From: an uncultured Clostridia bacterium | GTDB lineage: Bacteria > Bacillota > Clostridia > Christensenellales > Borkfalkiaceae | NCBI GenBank assembly: GCA_934249265.1 | Contig: CAKQKQ010000014.1 | Location: 1-28,987, forward strand | Direction of reading: 5' to 3' | DNA length: 28,987 nt | The notes under the pieces: generated by a model | The model's input: the letters and a program-made list of their open reading frames with translations, nothing else | What the model was told of the DNA's origin: nothing | Database searches by the model: none | Translations under genes and position numbers: made by a program | In this document: positions 1 through 8,720 of the stretch, in pieces | How positions within the stretch are numbered: the stretch's first letter is position 1 | How the letters are laid out: every line of letters starts with the position of its first letter

Positions 1-3000
1 GCTTTATCTATCTTATATTGAGTGAGACCGACCGCTTTTTCTGCCTCTTCGAGCGCGGTTTTAAGCACGCTGTAAGTTGCTTCGGTGTAGTCGTACTCTT
101 TATAAGTTTTAGCCGTCTCGATAAGCATATTAAGACTACTGCTGTCTCCCGCTGCAAGTTGCGCCTCGTTTGTAACTATCTTTAAATAATTGATTTCGCT
201 TGCTTGATATTGACTTCTTATACCGATATTGCCCGCCAAGTTTTCATCAACTTCATAGACGAATAAAGGTTTAGTTGCGCCGTCTACAAACACCAAAATA
301 GTGGAGTTTAACACAACAACTCTTATAGTGCAATCGTTTCCGGAAACTTCAATCGGGTTACCGGTTAACATTCCTTCAAACGCGCCGTTAAACTTATGCA
401 AATTTATTCTGTAACCGCTTCCGTCTTTTTCAAATTGCACGTTGTAAGCGTTGATATTGTCTGCTTCGGGCGATACGTCTGTTGCAAAAAGGTACAAACC
501 GACGTTCATACGGTCTTTCAACGCAACGTTCATAGTCACTTCAAAAGTCTTGAGCGGCTTTACATTGTTCCACATATATTTTACTTCGCCTGCGCTGCCG
601 AATACAAGTTTTCCGTCCTTAACTTCCGCAGTCGAACCGCTTGTCGTGTAAGTCGTAAATTCTTTATAATCTTCGGTAAAGTCGTAGTTGTACTCTTCAC
701 CTTCGACAACGTAAGGATTACTGTTATCGTCGTCTTCAACGCTTGCATCGTCGATATAAACTTTAGTGCCGTCGTCGCCGATATGCTCGATACCCAATTG
801 CACGGTCGAATTCTTTAAAATACCGAACGCAAGCGAATACGTCACAAATTCTTCGCTAATTGAATCGATAAGTTTTTCGGCGAGTATATCGCCCGTTACA
901 ACGTCTTTAACAAACAATTTTGCACTACCCGACAAAAGTTTTACTTTCATATTGAGATTATAATTGCCGAAAAGTTTGTAAATACCTTGATAAAGTTTGC
1001 CATTGCCGTCGATATAACCCGCGTAATCGTCTATCGTCACGCTTTCTTTGGTGTCGGCGGTAAGCGTTTGTTTAGTACCCATTTTTTCAACGCCGACGTT
1101 TCCGATACTAGACCAATAACTGAGACCCATTACGAATTTGGTTTCGTCGCTAAAACCTCTGCCCTTGTGAACCTTTTTGTCGAAGTTGCCGTTTTCAAAG
1201 TTTTGCGCCCCGATAGTTTTCATATCCGTAATTACGTTTGTGACGTTTACGCCATAGAAACTGCAAGCAGAAACGTAGTTGTTGTTGATAATCGTGATAT
1301 CGCTTACGGGCGAATAGTCGCCGTCTTCGACGGCGTCGGTACTGCCGTAAGTTCCGTCCCAATAATTGCTCTTGCCGTAGAACGGGTTATCCGCCCATAC
1401 GCCCACTGCCGTACTCGTTCCTCCGAGCACGCAATTTTCAACGTGAATATTGTATATACGCACCGAGTATTGGTCGCTGCAGTCGCTTGCCCACGGTATA
1501 AACGTAATTCCGTGACCGCCGAACAAATTGCTGTTTACGATTTTGAAATCGTGCAACGATTTATCGGCTTTTTTGCTCTTTTCACGCCAGATAGACAAAT
1601 CGTCGCGCGGGTCGTTGGTAGTTACAGCCAAAACCAATGCGTCGTCGTTTGAATATAAATTACATCTATCTACAACCACGTTGTTTACCGCAGTCGAGAA
1701 GTCGAAACCGTCGCCGTTGATACAGTTTACTTCGGCTAAATCTACGTTTCCGAAGTATACGTTTGACGATTCTCTTATATAAGCGTGCCAACAACTGCAT
1801 CTACGCACGTTGAGGTCGGAAATTTCGACGTTTTTGCTACCGTAAATTCCGATAGGCACAAGGTGAATAACGTTTTTACAGCCTGCCGTAATGTTTGAAT
1901 CCCAAGAATAACCGTTTCCGTCGAGCCATTCGGTACCCGTATCGTCCATGCGGATAGTGCCGCCGCCTGTTACTCGCACGTTTTCGGCGTCTTTCACGAA
2001 AATAAACGGCAAGTGCATAAGCGCAGACAAGCCCCAAGCGACGCTTTGTCCCATATTTTCGTGTCCGTGATAAACGGTGTATTCGGTGTAATCGCTTTCT
2101 CTGTGCGACTGCCACAAAATTGCACCCGTTTCTATGCGCAATTCGACGTTGTTTTTCAACTTAACGCCCGTCATAATATATCTGCGACCATAAGTATCGC
2201 TGCTTCCTGGGACGATAACCGTGCCGCCGCCTTGAGCAGAAACATAATCTATAGCATTTTGAATTGCAACCGTATCGTTTGTAAATCCGTCGCCCTTTGC
2301 ACCGAATTGCTCGTCGGTTACGTTTACTTCAAGCGATTTTAAAGTGAACGTATACGGATTTTCGCTGAAATCGCGCCAATTTTCGATCATGAACATTTCG
2401 GACAATTTAGTTCCGCCGATATAATCGTTTCCGTCGGAAACAACGGCGATAAACTTGCTTGAAAGTCTATTCATGTTGCCGTTTGTAAACGGGAAAGTCA
2501 CCGCAAAATCAACGCCGTTTGCCTTTGCGCTTGCAAGTTTTACGTTGCCGCTGTAATTAATCGCTTGGTTATAGTTTTGTACGCTCGTTTCTAAAATAGT
2601 TACCGTTTTGCCCGCAAACTTTTCAAGTAATCTACCCGAAACGGTAACGGTATCGTTTTCGGCGTTTGCAATAGTAGTCATTTCGGTTGCGCCGTACTCG
2701 TAAATGCGAGCCTCTCTCGAGAAGGAAATTTCATCGATTTCCACAGTGCCGTCGTCCGCGCCTTCAAACACAAACTTAAATCCCGAAAGATAATGTTCGC
2801 ACATTTTAAGTTTTGAATTGCTTTGCCAACAATTGCAGTCAACCACGTCGGACAAATTGAAATAATAAGTCGTGTAGTCGCTGTTGGGGATAATGTCAAA
2901 CGTTTTCGACTGACTGTCGGTATAATCTTCATCGCCTTTTACAAGGAAATACAATTTTAAAGCCGTTGCCGCGCTGTCGTTTTTCATACGCACGACAAAG

Positions 3001-4829
3001 GTATTTCTTACGCCCAATTTTGCGCTGTATTTATTGCCGCCGCTTACGAAAATGTGCGGAGACACGATTTCGGCATTGCCGCTTAAACCCACTTTCATCA
3101 CGCCGTCTTCCCACGCAATAGTCGCGTCGTTAGCAGTAAATGCGTACACGCCCCTTGCGTCGTTAAACTCGAAGTCTAAATAACTGCTGTAATCGGGTTT
3201 GTTGTAAGATAAAGCAAGGTTTCTCATTTGCGCGGGACAACCTTTGCTCGTCACCAAAATTCTGCTTATGGGGAAAGACCCGACGGTAACGTCCAAAGAC
3301 GAGTTTGTGCAAATAAGTTCGTCGTTTAAGTAAAGAGCGAAATAGTCGTCAGCCATAACGACTTTCATTTTATACCAAACGTTTTTACCGAATTTTTCGG
3401 CAGAAAGTTCTTTACGGATAAATCTGCTGATGGGGTCTTCGGTATCTTTTTGCACGAAAAGTACCGCAGGACCGTTGCTCGCCGTATTCGGCCAAATCGA
3501 AAAACGGTAATAATTGTTGTTTGAATAAATCACTATGCCGGCGTATTCTCTGTCGCCCGTCGTGCCGTCGCCTTGATATTTAAACTCTGCCTCGACGGTG
3601 TTGATTTCGGAGAAATCTTTGCTGTTGTACTCGATAATCGCCGTTTGATTATTGGTCGTATAAACGCCGTCATTTTCGGTTACGTTTTGATTTGCCGACC
3701 AACCTTCTACGGGTTCGGGCTTTTCGACTTCGGTAAGCGAAACCGCCGCGTTTTTCATTTCTGTAGGACAACCCTTGCTTACTATCATTACTCTGCTCCA
3801 CGGGAATTCCCCTACTGTAACGTCCAAAGACGAGTTTGTGCATATAAGTTCGTCGTTTAAATAAAGCGCAAAATAATCGTCCTCGATTACGACTTTCATT
3901 TTATAATAAACGTTTTTACCGAACGTTGCGGCGGGAAGTTCTTTACGAATAAGTCTGCTTATGGGGTCTTCGGTGTTTTTCTGTACGAAAAGTACCGCCG
4001 GACCGTTGCTTGCAGTGTTCGGCCAAATTGCAAAACGGTAATAATCGTTTTTGGAATATACGATTATACCCGTGTATTCTCTGTCGCCAGTCGTGCTGTC
4101 GCCTTGGTATTTAAACTCCGCCTCGATTGTGTTGTATTTTGAAAAATCTTTGCTTTTATACTCTATTGTAGCGAGTTGATTATTGGTGGTGTAAACGCCG
4201 CTGTCTTCGGTCACGTTTTCGTTTGCCGAAAAGCCCTCTACGATTTCGGCTTCTTCCACCTTTTCAAGCGAGATGTTTTTAATCGAAGGAAGTATGTTTT
4301 CCGCTTGAATTACAAGCGTTGCGTTTGTAAAATCGGTCGTAACGTAATCGCCGATTATCGACATGTTGGCATACTCGAAAGTCGCTTGATTTTTTCCGAC
4401 CTCGATACTTACGGTATAATAATTACCAGTATTCACGTAGTCGTGATTTCTGCCGACTAATTTATCGTTTTCGCTGTATATATACATTGCTCTGTCCATC
4501 GGCTTAAACACAAATTTTAAATTGTGTCCGCCAAGCGACGTCAACGTAACTTGTACGTATCTTTCACCCGTACATTCGCCGATTTTAAAGTCAAACGTGA
4601 GTTTGTTGTTTTCGCCCACGCTGCTTAAAGTCATTTTGCGAAGGTCTGCCTTGTCTCCGGTTGCGTTGTAAATTTGTTCGCCGTTTTCTTCGACAAGTTC
4701 CCACTTGTCAAGCGTCCACTCGGTTTCGGCTGCCGCTTTTTTCATCGTCGAAAAACTTGCCGTAAACAAGCAAAGCGATAATGCGAAAACCAAAAACAAC
4801 GCAAACGTTAAAGTTTTTCTTTTTGCCAT
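1..4829 (-). CDS. Secreted multimodular beta-helix (GH28/pectate lyase-like) protein, 3' end outside window
   Basis: The frame is open from an ATG at 4829 to the window edge, giving 1609 visible residues. An AAGGAG ribosome binding site precedes the start. Residues 1-37 are a signal peptide (MAKRKTLTF, then a hydrophobic core). Residues 38-196 form a lectin-like beta module (hallmarks GENNKLTF, CTGER, LPSIKN). Two tandem modules of about 175 residues follow (197-374 and 375-545, each with VYTTNNQ and DREY), then a beta-sandwich linker. A right-handed beta-helix starts at D839 (EQFGAKGD). It keeps GH28-like acidic positions: D1040 in NGDGFD, D1062/D1063 in SNDD, and H1106 in GGHG. After the helix come a galactose-binding-like and a LamG-like module. 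From about residue 1562 a FIVAR-type helical repeat runs off the window. Extracellular cleavage of a pectic backbone is likely, but the exact bond and hydrolase-versus-lyase chemistry are not known. Confidence 0.85.
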   Translation of the reverse strand, partial: MAKRKTLTFALFLVFALSLCLFTASFSTMKKAAAETEWTLDKWELVEENGEQIYNATGDKADLRKMTLSSVGENNKLTFDFKIGECTGERYVQVTLTSLGGHNLKFVFKPMDRAMYIYSENDKLVGRNHDYVNTGNYYTVSIEVGKNQATFEYANMSIIGDYVTTDFTNATLVIQAENILPSIKNISLEKVEEAEIVEGFSANENVTEDSGVYTTNNQLATIEYKSKDFSKYNTIEAEFKYQGDSTTGDREYTGIIVYSKNDYYRFAIWPNTASNGPAVLFVQKNTEDPISRLIRKELPAATFGKNVYYKMKVVIEDDYFALYLNDELICTNSSLDVTVGEFPWSRVMIVSKGCPTEMKNAAVSLTEVEKPEPVEGWSANQNVTENDGVYTTNNQTAIIEYNSKDFSEINTVEAEFKYQGDGTTGDREYAGIVIYSNNNYYRFSIWPNTASNGPAVLFVQKDTEDPISRFIRKELSAEKFGKNVWYKMKVVMADDYFALYLNDELICTNSSLDVTVGSFPISRILVTSKGCPAQMRNLALSYNKPDYSSYLDFEFNDARGVYAFTANDATIAWEDGVMKVGLSGNAEIVSPHIFVSGGNKYSAKLGVRNTFVVRMKNDSAATALKLYFLVKGDEDYTDSQSKTFDIIPNSDYTTYYFNLSDVVDCNCWQSNSKLKMCEHYLSGFKFVFEGADDGTVEIDEISFSREARIYEYGATEMTTIANAENDTVTVSGRLLEKFAGKTVTILETSVQNYNQAINYSGNVKLASAKANGVDFAVTFPFTNGNMNRLSSKFIAVVSDGNDYIGGTKLSEMFMIENWRDFSENPYTFTLKSLEVNVTDEQFGAKGDGFTNDTVAIQNAIDYVSAQGGGTVIVPGSSDTYGRRYIMTGVKLKNNVELRIETGAILWQSHRESDYTEYTVYHGHENMGQSVAWGLSALMHLPFIFVKDAENVRVTGGGTIRMDDTGTEWLDGNGYSWDSNITAGCKNVIHLVPIGIYGSKNVEISDLNVRRCSCWHAYIRESSNVYFGNVDLAEVNCINGDGFDFSTAVNNVVVDRCNLYSNDDALVLAVTTNDPRDDLSIWREKSKKADKSLHDFKIVNSNLFGGHGITFIPWASDCSDQYSVRIYNIHVENCVLGGTSTAVGVWADNPFYGKSNYWDGTYGSTDAVEDGDYSPVSDITIINNNYVSACSFYGVNVTNVITDMKTIGAQNFENGNFDKKVHKGRGFSDETKFVMGLSYWSSIGNVGVEKMGTKQTLTADTKESVTIDDYAGYIDGNGKLYQGIYKLFGNYNLNMKVKLLSGSAKLFVKDVVTGDILAEKLIDSISEEFVTYSLAFGILKNSTVQLGIEHIGDDGTKVYIDDASVEDDDNSNPYVVEGEEYNYDFTEDYKEFTTYTTSGSTAEVKDGKLVFGSAGEVKYMWNNVKPLKTFEVTMNVALKDRMNVGLYLFATDVSPEADNINAYNVQFEKDGSGYRINLHKFNGAFEGMLTGNPIEVSGNDCTIRVVVLNSTILVFVDGATKPLFVYEVDENLAGNIGIRSQYQASEINYLKIVTNEAQLAAGDSSSLNMLIETAKTYKEYDYTEATYSVLKTALEEAEKAVGLTQYKIDK

Positions 4830-5119
4830 AATTTTACTCCTTATTGTAATTATATATTGTTAGGACTGTCGCCCCGTTTGCCTAAATTTTGATAACAAGC
4901 ATTTTTTGCGTTAAAATTTTGCAACAATAACAATTTCGCTTTAAATTTTGCCGCGACAACTAAAATTTTACCTTGAATTAATTTGCCGCAACAACAATAA
5001 ACCGTTGCTGCCGCAAAACTTTTTATCTCAACGCAATTTTTTCAACGCTTTTTTCATCGCGATTTTAAATGCCGAAAAGCCGAAATTTTGCAAGCAAATT
5101 TTCGACTTCCTTTGTCACC
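4830..5119 (-). other. Long AT-rich 5' leader of the beta-helix gene, no gene seen
   Basis: This is about 290 nt between the predicted promoter and the start codon at 4829. Only the ribosome binding site next to the start is clear. The rest is made of degenerate units of about 20-30 bp (on the minus strand, GTTG followed by GCGGCAAAATTT). Short plus-strand frames here have no ribosome binding site and biased composition, so none is called. Confidence 0.5.
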
Positions 5120-5197
5120 ATTATAATGATAACTTACTTAAATGCAAAAATCAATGTAATAATTATCGCAAAATGTGGAAATTTTATCTGTCTGTAA
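5120..5197 (-). promoter_or_regulatory. Promoter with shared 38-bp upstream element (copy 1)
   Basis: On the minus strand, TTGATT (5149-5154), a 17-bp spacer and TATCAT (5126-5131) form a promoter. An overlapping alternative is TTGCAT (5142-5147), 16 bp, TATAAT (5120-5125). Directly upstream of the -35, at about 5152-5189, is the element shared with the promoters at 8283-8355 and 15310-15375: AGATAAAATTTCCACA, then TTGCGATAA, ending in CATTG. Its two GATAA sites start 21 bp apart. This layout suits an activator touching RNA polymerase. Confidence 0.65.
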
Positions 5198-5342
5198 AAA
5201 CCCTAAAATATTACCTTTTTGATTAAATTTTCACGGTTTTTGGCGTGAAAAAATGATTTTGAACGTAATTTTGCCGTTTTTTCGCATAAAATCGCATTTT
5301 GCACGTAATTAATTTGAGTAATTTGCTCGACAAAATACAATT

Positions 5343-5384
5343 AAAAAAGTAAAAATAGAGGTCAACCGAATGTGGTTGACCTCT
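5343..5384 (-). terminator. Rho-independent terminator of the FIVAR surface protein gene
   Basis: Perfect 11-bp inverted repeat (AGAGGTCAACC at 5357-5367, complement at 5374-5384) with a 6-nt loop. On the minus strand it is followed by a T-rich run (ATTTTTACTTTTTT, 5343-5356). It lies 33 nt after the stop at 5418. Confidence 0.9.
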
Positions 5385-5417
5385 AAGTCTATAGTAAATT
5401 ATTTACTTTTGTTTTAA

Positions 5418-7979
5418 TTATGCGTTTGCTTTTCTTCTTTTAATGATAGCATAAACGGCAACCATACCAAGCATGAAGAACATTACGCTTGTCGTCTCTA
5501 TTCCGCCGAAACAACCCGTCTTTTCTTCGGTTTGAGAGCCGCTGTCCGTAGTTGCTCCGCTGTCGCTTGCGTTACCCGAATCTGTAGAAGAATCGGTGTC
5601 GGGTGCTTGCTTTTCTTCAAGTGCTTCGTATGCGGTGTTCAATGCGGTGTAAGCAGCGTCTACGTCTGCTTGTGCGTCTTCTGCCGTAAGTGCTTTTGCA
5701 CTGTCAAGAGCCGCCTTTAATGCCGCATAAGATTCATCCGTATATTTGTCTTCTTCAAGTGCTTCAACAGTAGCGATGAGCGCATTGAGTTGAGTTAAAT
5801 CAGCCTTTCTTATAAGTGCGTCGTATGCCGCTTTCAATGCGTTATATGCCGCGTCTACGTCTGCTTGTGCGTCTTCCGCTGTAAGTGCTTTTGCTGTTGC
5901 AAGAGGAGTTGCCAAAGCCGCATAAGTAACGTTTGTATAATCTGCCGCATTGAGTTCTTCAACGGTAGCAATGAGTGCGTTGAGTTGAGTTAAATCAGCC
6001 TTTCTTACAAGTGCGTCGTATGCCGCTTTCAATGCGTCATATGCCGCGTCAACGTCTGCTTGTGCGTTTTCTGCCGTAAGTGCCTTTGCGTTTGCAAGAG
6101 GAGTTGCCAATGCCGCATAAGTTGCATTTGTATAATCATTTGCATTGAGTGCTTCAACCGTTGCGATAAGTTCGCTGAGGTTAGTCATATCAGCCTTTTC
6201 TACAAGTGCGCTGTAAGCAACATTCAATTCTTGATAAGCATAGTCTACTTCGTCTTGAGTTGCGTTGTCGCCAAGTGCTTTTGCGTTTGCAAGAGGAGTT
6301 GCCAATGCCGCATAAGTTGCATTTGTATATTTGCTCTCTTCAAGTGCGTCAACAGTAGCGATAAGTTTGTTAAGTTCGGTCTTGTCGCCGGCCTCTTCGG
6401 TTACTTTTTCAAGAGTGAGATTTTTAATAGAAGGAAGAATTCTATCCGCTTCGATCGTCAATTTCGCGTTTGTGAAATCGGCAAGAGTAAGAGAATTGTC
6501 AGCAAGTTTATAAGTCTTATTCATAGTTACGTCTACGAACGAGAATACTGCGTGACCTTTATAGAATTCCATAGTCGCTTGGTTGAAACCGCCCGCCGAT
6601 ACGTCGTCGTGGTTTTGACCGTCTAATCTGATGCCGTTGTAATGAATATAAACTGCATTTGCGTCAAATCTGAAACTCATTTTCAAAGTTTGACCGTCGG
6701 TCGAAGTAAGAATGAAGTTGATATATCTTTCACCCGTGCAATTGCCGCGGCTAACGAGGAACGTAAGTTTGTTGTTTTCGCCAACGCTTTCTAACGTCAT
6801 TTTGTGCGTATCGTTTTGCGCACCCGTCGTGTAATAAAGAATATCGTCGCCTTGTTTAGTGATATCCCAACCTTCCATTACGAAATCGGTTTCGGGTTTT
6901 TCTTCTACAGCAACTTTGTCATAAGTAAAGCCCTTTACAGAAGGAAGGAAATTGTTTGCTTTTACAGTCAATTGTGCATCTTTAAAATCGGCTAAAGCAG
7001 CGTTGTATCTTGCCGTTCTGCCCGTAAACGAAATTAAAGCGTATTCTGCCGTCCATTCCAAAGTAACTTCGTTCCAACCCGTTGCGGATACGCTGTCGAA
7101 TTTTGAAGACGCTACTTGAGTGCCGTTATAACTTACGAACATTTCTTCATAATAGAAAGACATTACGTAGTCCAATACGTTGTCGCCTGCAGTAATCGTA
7201 AGTTGAAGACTTCTTTCGCCTGTAAGGTCGCCCTTTCTTACCGAAAACTTAATTTGGTTGTTTTCGCCGAGGCTGTTTAAAGTCAATACGTGATTATCGG
7301 CTCTGTCGCCCGTTGCGTTGTAAACGTATTCGTTTGCTTCGGCAACGAATTCCCAACCTTCCATTGTGAAATCGTTGTCGGGTTCTTCGGGTTGAGCCGT
7401 ACCGATTTTTTCCATATTAAAGTTCTTCATCGAAGGAAGAATTTTGTTAGTAGTGAAAGTCAACGATGCGTTCGTGAAATCTATTTCTTTGTTGTAAATT
7501 CCCGTTGCGGTCTTTCCTGCGAAATCGAGAGTCGCATAAGTATCGTGGAGTTCTATAGTTGCGGTATTCCAACTGTCCAACGATATACCGTTGTGGTTTT
7601 CTCCCGCTAATCTATTGCCGTTGAGGAATATATACAAACATTCAAAATCGGGTCTTAAATATAACGATAAAACTTGGTTGTCAGCCGTAGTAAAGTTGAA
7701 AAAGGCGTACCTTTCTCCCGTGCAGTCGTTGAGTCTGAAGTCAAACGTGAATTTGTTGTTTTCGCCGATGCTGTTTAAAGTCAAGTCGTGAGCAACCGTT
7801 TTGTCTCCCGTTGCCGTATAAACTTGCTCTCCGTCTTCTTCGGTGATTACCCAATCCGTCGTTGTCCATTGCTCTTCAGCAAGTGCTTGCTTCGCCGTAG
7901 CGAAACTTGCCGTAAACAAGCAAAGCGACAATGCGAAAACTAAAAACACAACAAACGTTAATGTTCTTCTTTTTGCCAT
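5418..7979 (-). CDS. Secreted surface protein: three lectin-like modules, four FIVAR repeats, C-terminal Cys/TM/basic tail
   Basis: 853 residues, ATG at 7979 after AAGGAG. The signal peptide (1-35) is nearly identical to that of the beta-helix gene at 4829. Three modules of about 155-165 residues (36-196, 205-356, 365-526) repeat GENN, TGER and LPS(I/M/V)K, and match the first module of that neighbour. They are probably carbohydrate-binding beta-sandwiches, but I cannot name a family. Residues 534-790 are four helical repeats of about 65 residues of the FIVAR type, often found in Gram-positive surface proteins as stalks or sugar binders. A Ser/Thr/Asp-rich linker follows (791-819). The end has TGCFGG, a membrane segment (about 830-846) and the basic tail KRRK. 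No LPXTG motif and no catalytic domain are seen. A role as a wall- or membrane-anchored adhesin or binding partner of the neighbouring enzymes is inferred. Confidence 0.88.
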   Translation of the reverse strand: MAKRRTLTFVVFLVFALSLCLFTASFATAKQALAEEQWTTTDWVITEEDGEQVYTATGDKTVAHDLTLNSIGENNKFTFDFRLNDCTGERYAFFNFTTADNQVLSLYLRPDFECLYIFLNGNRLAGENHNGISLDSWNTATIELHDTYATLDFAGKTATGIYNKEIDFTNASLTFTTNKILPSMKNFNMEKIGTAQPEEPDNDFTMEGWEFVAEANEYVYNATGDRADNHVLTLNSLGENNQIKFSVRKGDLTGERSLQLTITAGDNVLDYVMSFYYEEMFVSYNGTQVASSKFDSVSATGWNEVTLEWTAEYALISFTGRTARYNAALADFKDAQLTVKANNFLPSVKGFTYDKVAVEEKPETDFVMEGWDITKQGDDILYYTTGAQNDTHKMTLESVGENNKLTFLVSRGNCTGERYINFILTSTDGQTLKMSFRFDANAVYIHYNGIRLDGQNHDDVSAGGFNQATMEFYKGHAVFSFVDVTMNKTYKLADNSLTLADFTNAKLTIEADRILPSIKNLTLEKVTEEAGDKTELNKLIATVDALEESKYTNATYAALATPLANAKALGDNATQDEVDYAYQELNVAYSALVEKADMTNLSELIATVEALNANDYTNATYAALATPLANAKALTAENAQADVDAAYDALKAAYDALVRKADLTQLNALIATVEELNAADYTNVTYAALATPLATAKALTAEDAQADVDAAYNALKAAYDALIRKADLTQLNALIATVEALEEDKYTDESYAALKAALDSAKALTAEDAQADVDAAYTALNTAYEALEEKQAPDTDSSTDSGNASDSGATTDSGSQTEEKTGCFGGIETTSVMFFMLGMVAVYAIIKRRKANA
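5610..6380 (-). repeat. Four tandem in-frame repeats of about 195 bp encoding FIVAR-type units
   Basis: Residues 534-597, 598-662, 663-727 and 728-790 of the surface protein repeat the pattern ELIATVEAL, Y(T)NATYAALATPL, NAKALTAE, and DVDAAY(x)ALKAAY. The two middle copies are almost identical at DNA level, so copy number may vary by recombination. Confidence 0.85.
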
Positions 7980-8282
7980 AATTTTTCTCCTTATTATATT
8001 AATTTTTATTGGGCTTTTGCCCTATTAACCTTTTTTAATTCGGCTTATTTAAGCCTTTTTGTTTAGCATTTTATTGCGCTTACATTTATAAATTCGTTTT
8101 ATAAAGGCGTTGCGCCCGATGTGTTTAAATAATAATATATAACGTCGGCGCGCGTAAATGGAAAAATCTTTTTTAATATGGAAATATTTTTGTTTTTTGT
8201 TTTAAATCGATAATTTATCCTATTTTTAGCCTTAAAGCGCAATAAAAACGCGTGTTTTAAACAATTTTCAACTATTAATACA
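7980..8282 (-). other. 5' leader of the FIVAR protein gene, no gene seen
   Basis: About 300 nt of AT-rich leader between the promoter at 8283 and the start at 7979. Only the AAGGAG site beside the start is recognisable. A short GC-rich patch (about 8140-8157) and T-runs are present without a convincing hairpin. No conserved coding frame is visible. Confidence 0.5.
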
Positions 8283-8355
8283 ATAATACCATTGCTTAAA
8301 CGCAAAAACAATGTAATATTTATCACAAAATATGGAAATTTTATCTGTCTATAAA
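8283..8355 (-). promoter_or_regulatory. Promoter with shared 38-bp upstream element (copy 2)
   Basis: On the minus strand, TTGTTT (8306-8311), 17 bp, TATTAT (8283-8288). The shared element lies at about 8309-8346: AGATAAAATTTCCATA, then TTGTGATAA, then CATTG. It has the same spacing as the copies at 5120-5197 and 15310-15375. Similarity to copy 1 continues on both sides, from about 8295 to 8355, which marks the duplication. Confidence 0.65.
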
Positions 8356-8410
8356 TTTTTAAGGCTAATTTCTAACTTTATTATGTTAATTTTTTATCGT
8401 TTTTAGTGCT

Positions 8411-8660
8411 ATGCCATTTGGTTTAAATCTCACTCGGCTGACACAAGAAGGGCTTGATACCTTACCGCAATTTCGTTTAGTTTTCGCAAGGAAAGTAATG
8501 AACTTCCCAACCCAAGCGAAAAACGCCCGAGAAAAAACACTTTGAGTGAAAAACTCTTAAATGAAAAACCACACCAAGCAAAAAACTATTTAAAATATTT
8601 CACTATAAAAATATAGCGCGCTATGAGTTCGCAAAATCGGACTTGAAGCGCGCGTTTTTT
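8411..8660 (+). ncRNA. Candidate structured non-coding RNA (raiA-motif-like?) with its own terminator
   Basis: No coding frame fits this segment, yet the plus strand folds into many nested helices. UGGUUU (8419-8424) pairs with AAACCA (8566-8571). CUCGG (8433-8437) pairs with CCGAG (8527-8531). AAGG (8448-8451) pairs with CCUU (8460-8463). UUUUCGC (8481-8487) pairs with GCGAAAA (8516-8522), enclosing GGAAAGU/ACUUCC (8490-8496/8502-8507). Then come GAGU/ACUC (8544-8556) and CUAUA/UAUAG (8603-8616). A-rich loops connect the helices. It ends in an intrinsic terminator. Size and A-rich loops recall the raiA-motif RNA of Clostridia, but I cannot confirm the family from memory. It lies antisense to the transcription direction of both neighbours. 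The 5' end is uncertain; no strong promoter was seen, only a TATGTT-like -10 near 8382. Confidence 0.6.
8616..8660 (+). terminator. Intrinsic terminator of the candidate ncRNA
   Basis: GCGCGCT (8616-8622) pairs with AGCGCGC (8647-8653). Inside, across a 2x2 internal loop, GAGTTCG pairs with CGGACTT using two G-U pairs, with loop CAAAAT. The helix is followed by G and six T (8655-8660) on the plus strand only. No plus-strand protein gene lies upstream, so this marks the end of an RNA gene. Confidence 0.8.
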
Positions 8661-8669
8661 ATCTAAATT

Positions 8670-8705
8670 GCCGTGTTTACGCAATACGTGTCACGCAAAC
8701 ACGGC
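8670..8705 (-). repeat. Hairpin repeat (family TTTACGCAATACGT), copy A
   Basis: GCCGTGTTT (8670-8678) and AAACACGGC (8697-8705) form a 9-bp stem around TACGCAATACGTGT. It is 15 nt beyond the stop of the beta-helix gene at 8721 and may serve as its terminator or RNA 3' stabiliser, though no good T-run follows on the minus strand. Related sequences occur at 19350-19391 and 21692-21707. Confidence 0.55.
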
Positions 8706-8720
8706 TAAAAGGGGGAAAAA

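Noticed and set aside
396..1652. Long plus-strand open frames opposite the beta-helix gene (396-818, 987-1652)
   Set aside because: They are antisense shadows: no ribosome binding site, no domain, Val/Phe-rich composition from the complementary strand's codon bias.
4948..5226. 92-codon plus frame in the leader and promoter region
   Set aside because: No ribosome binding site, overlaps the promoter and shared element, biased Asn/Phe-rich composition.
5610..6380. Regular repeats that could be read as a CRISPR array
   Set aside because: They are in-frame 195-bp coding repeats with no spacers of constant size.
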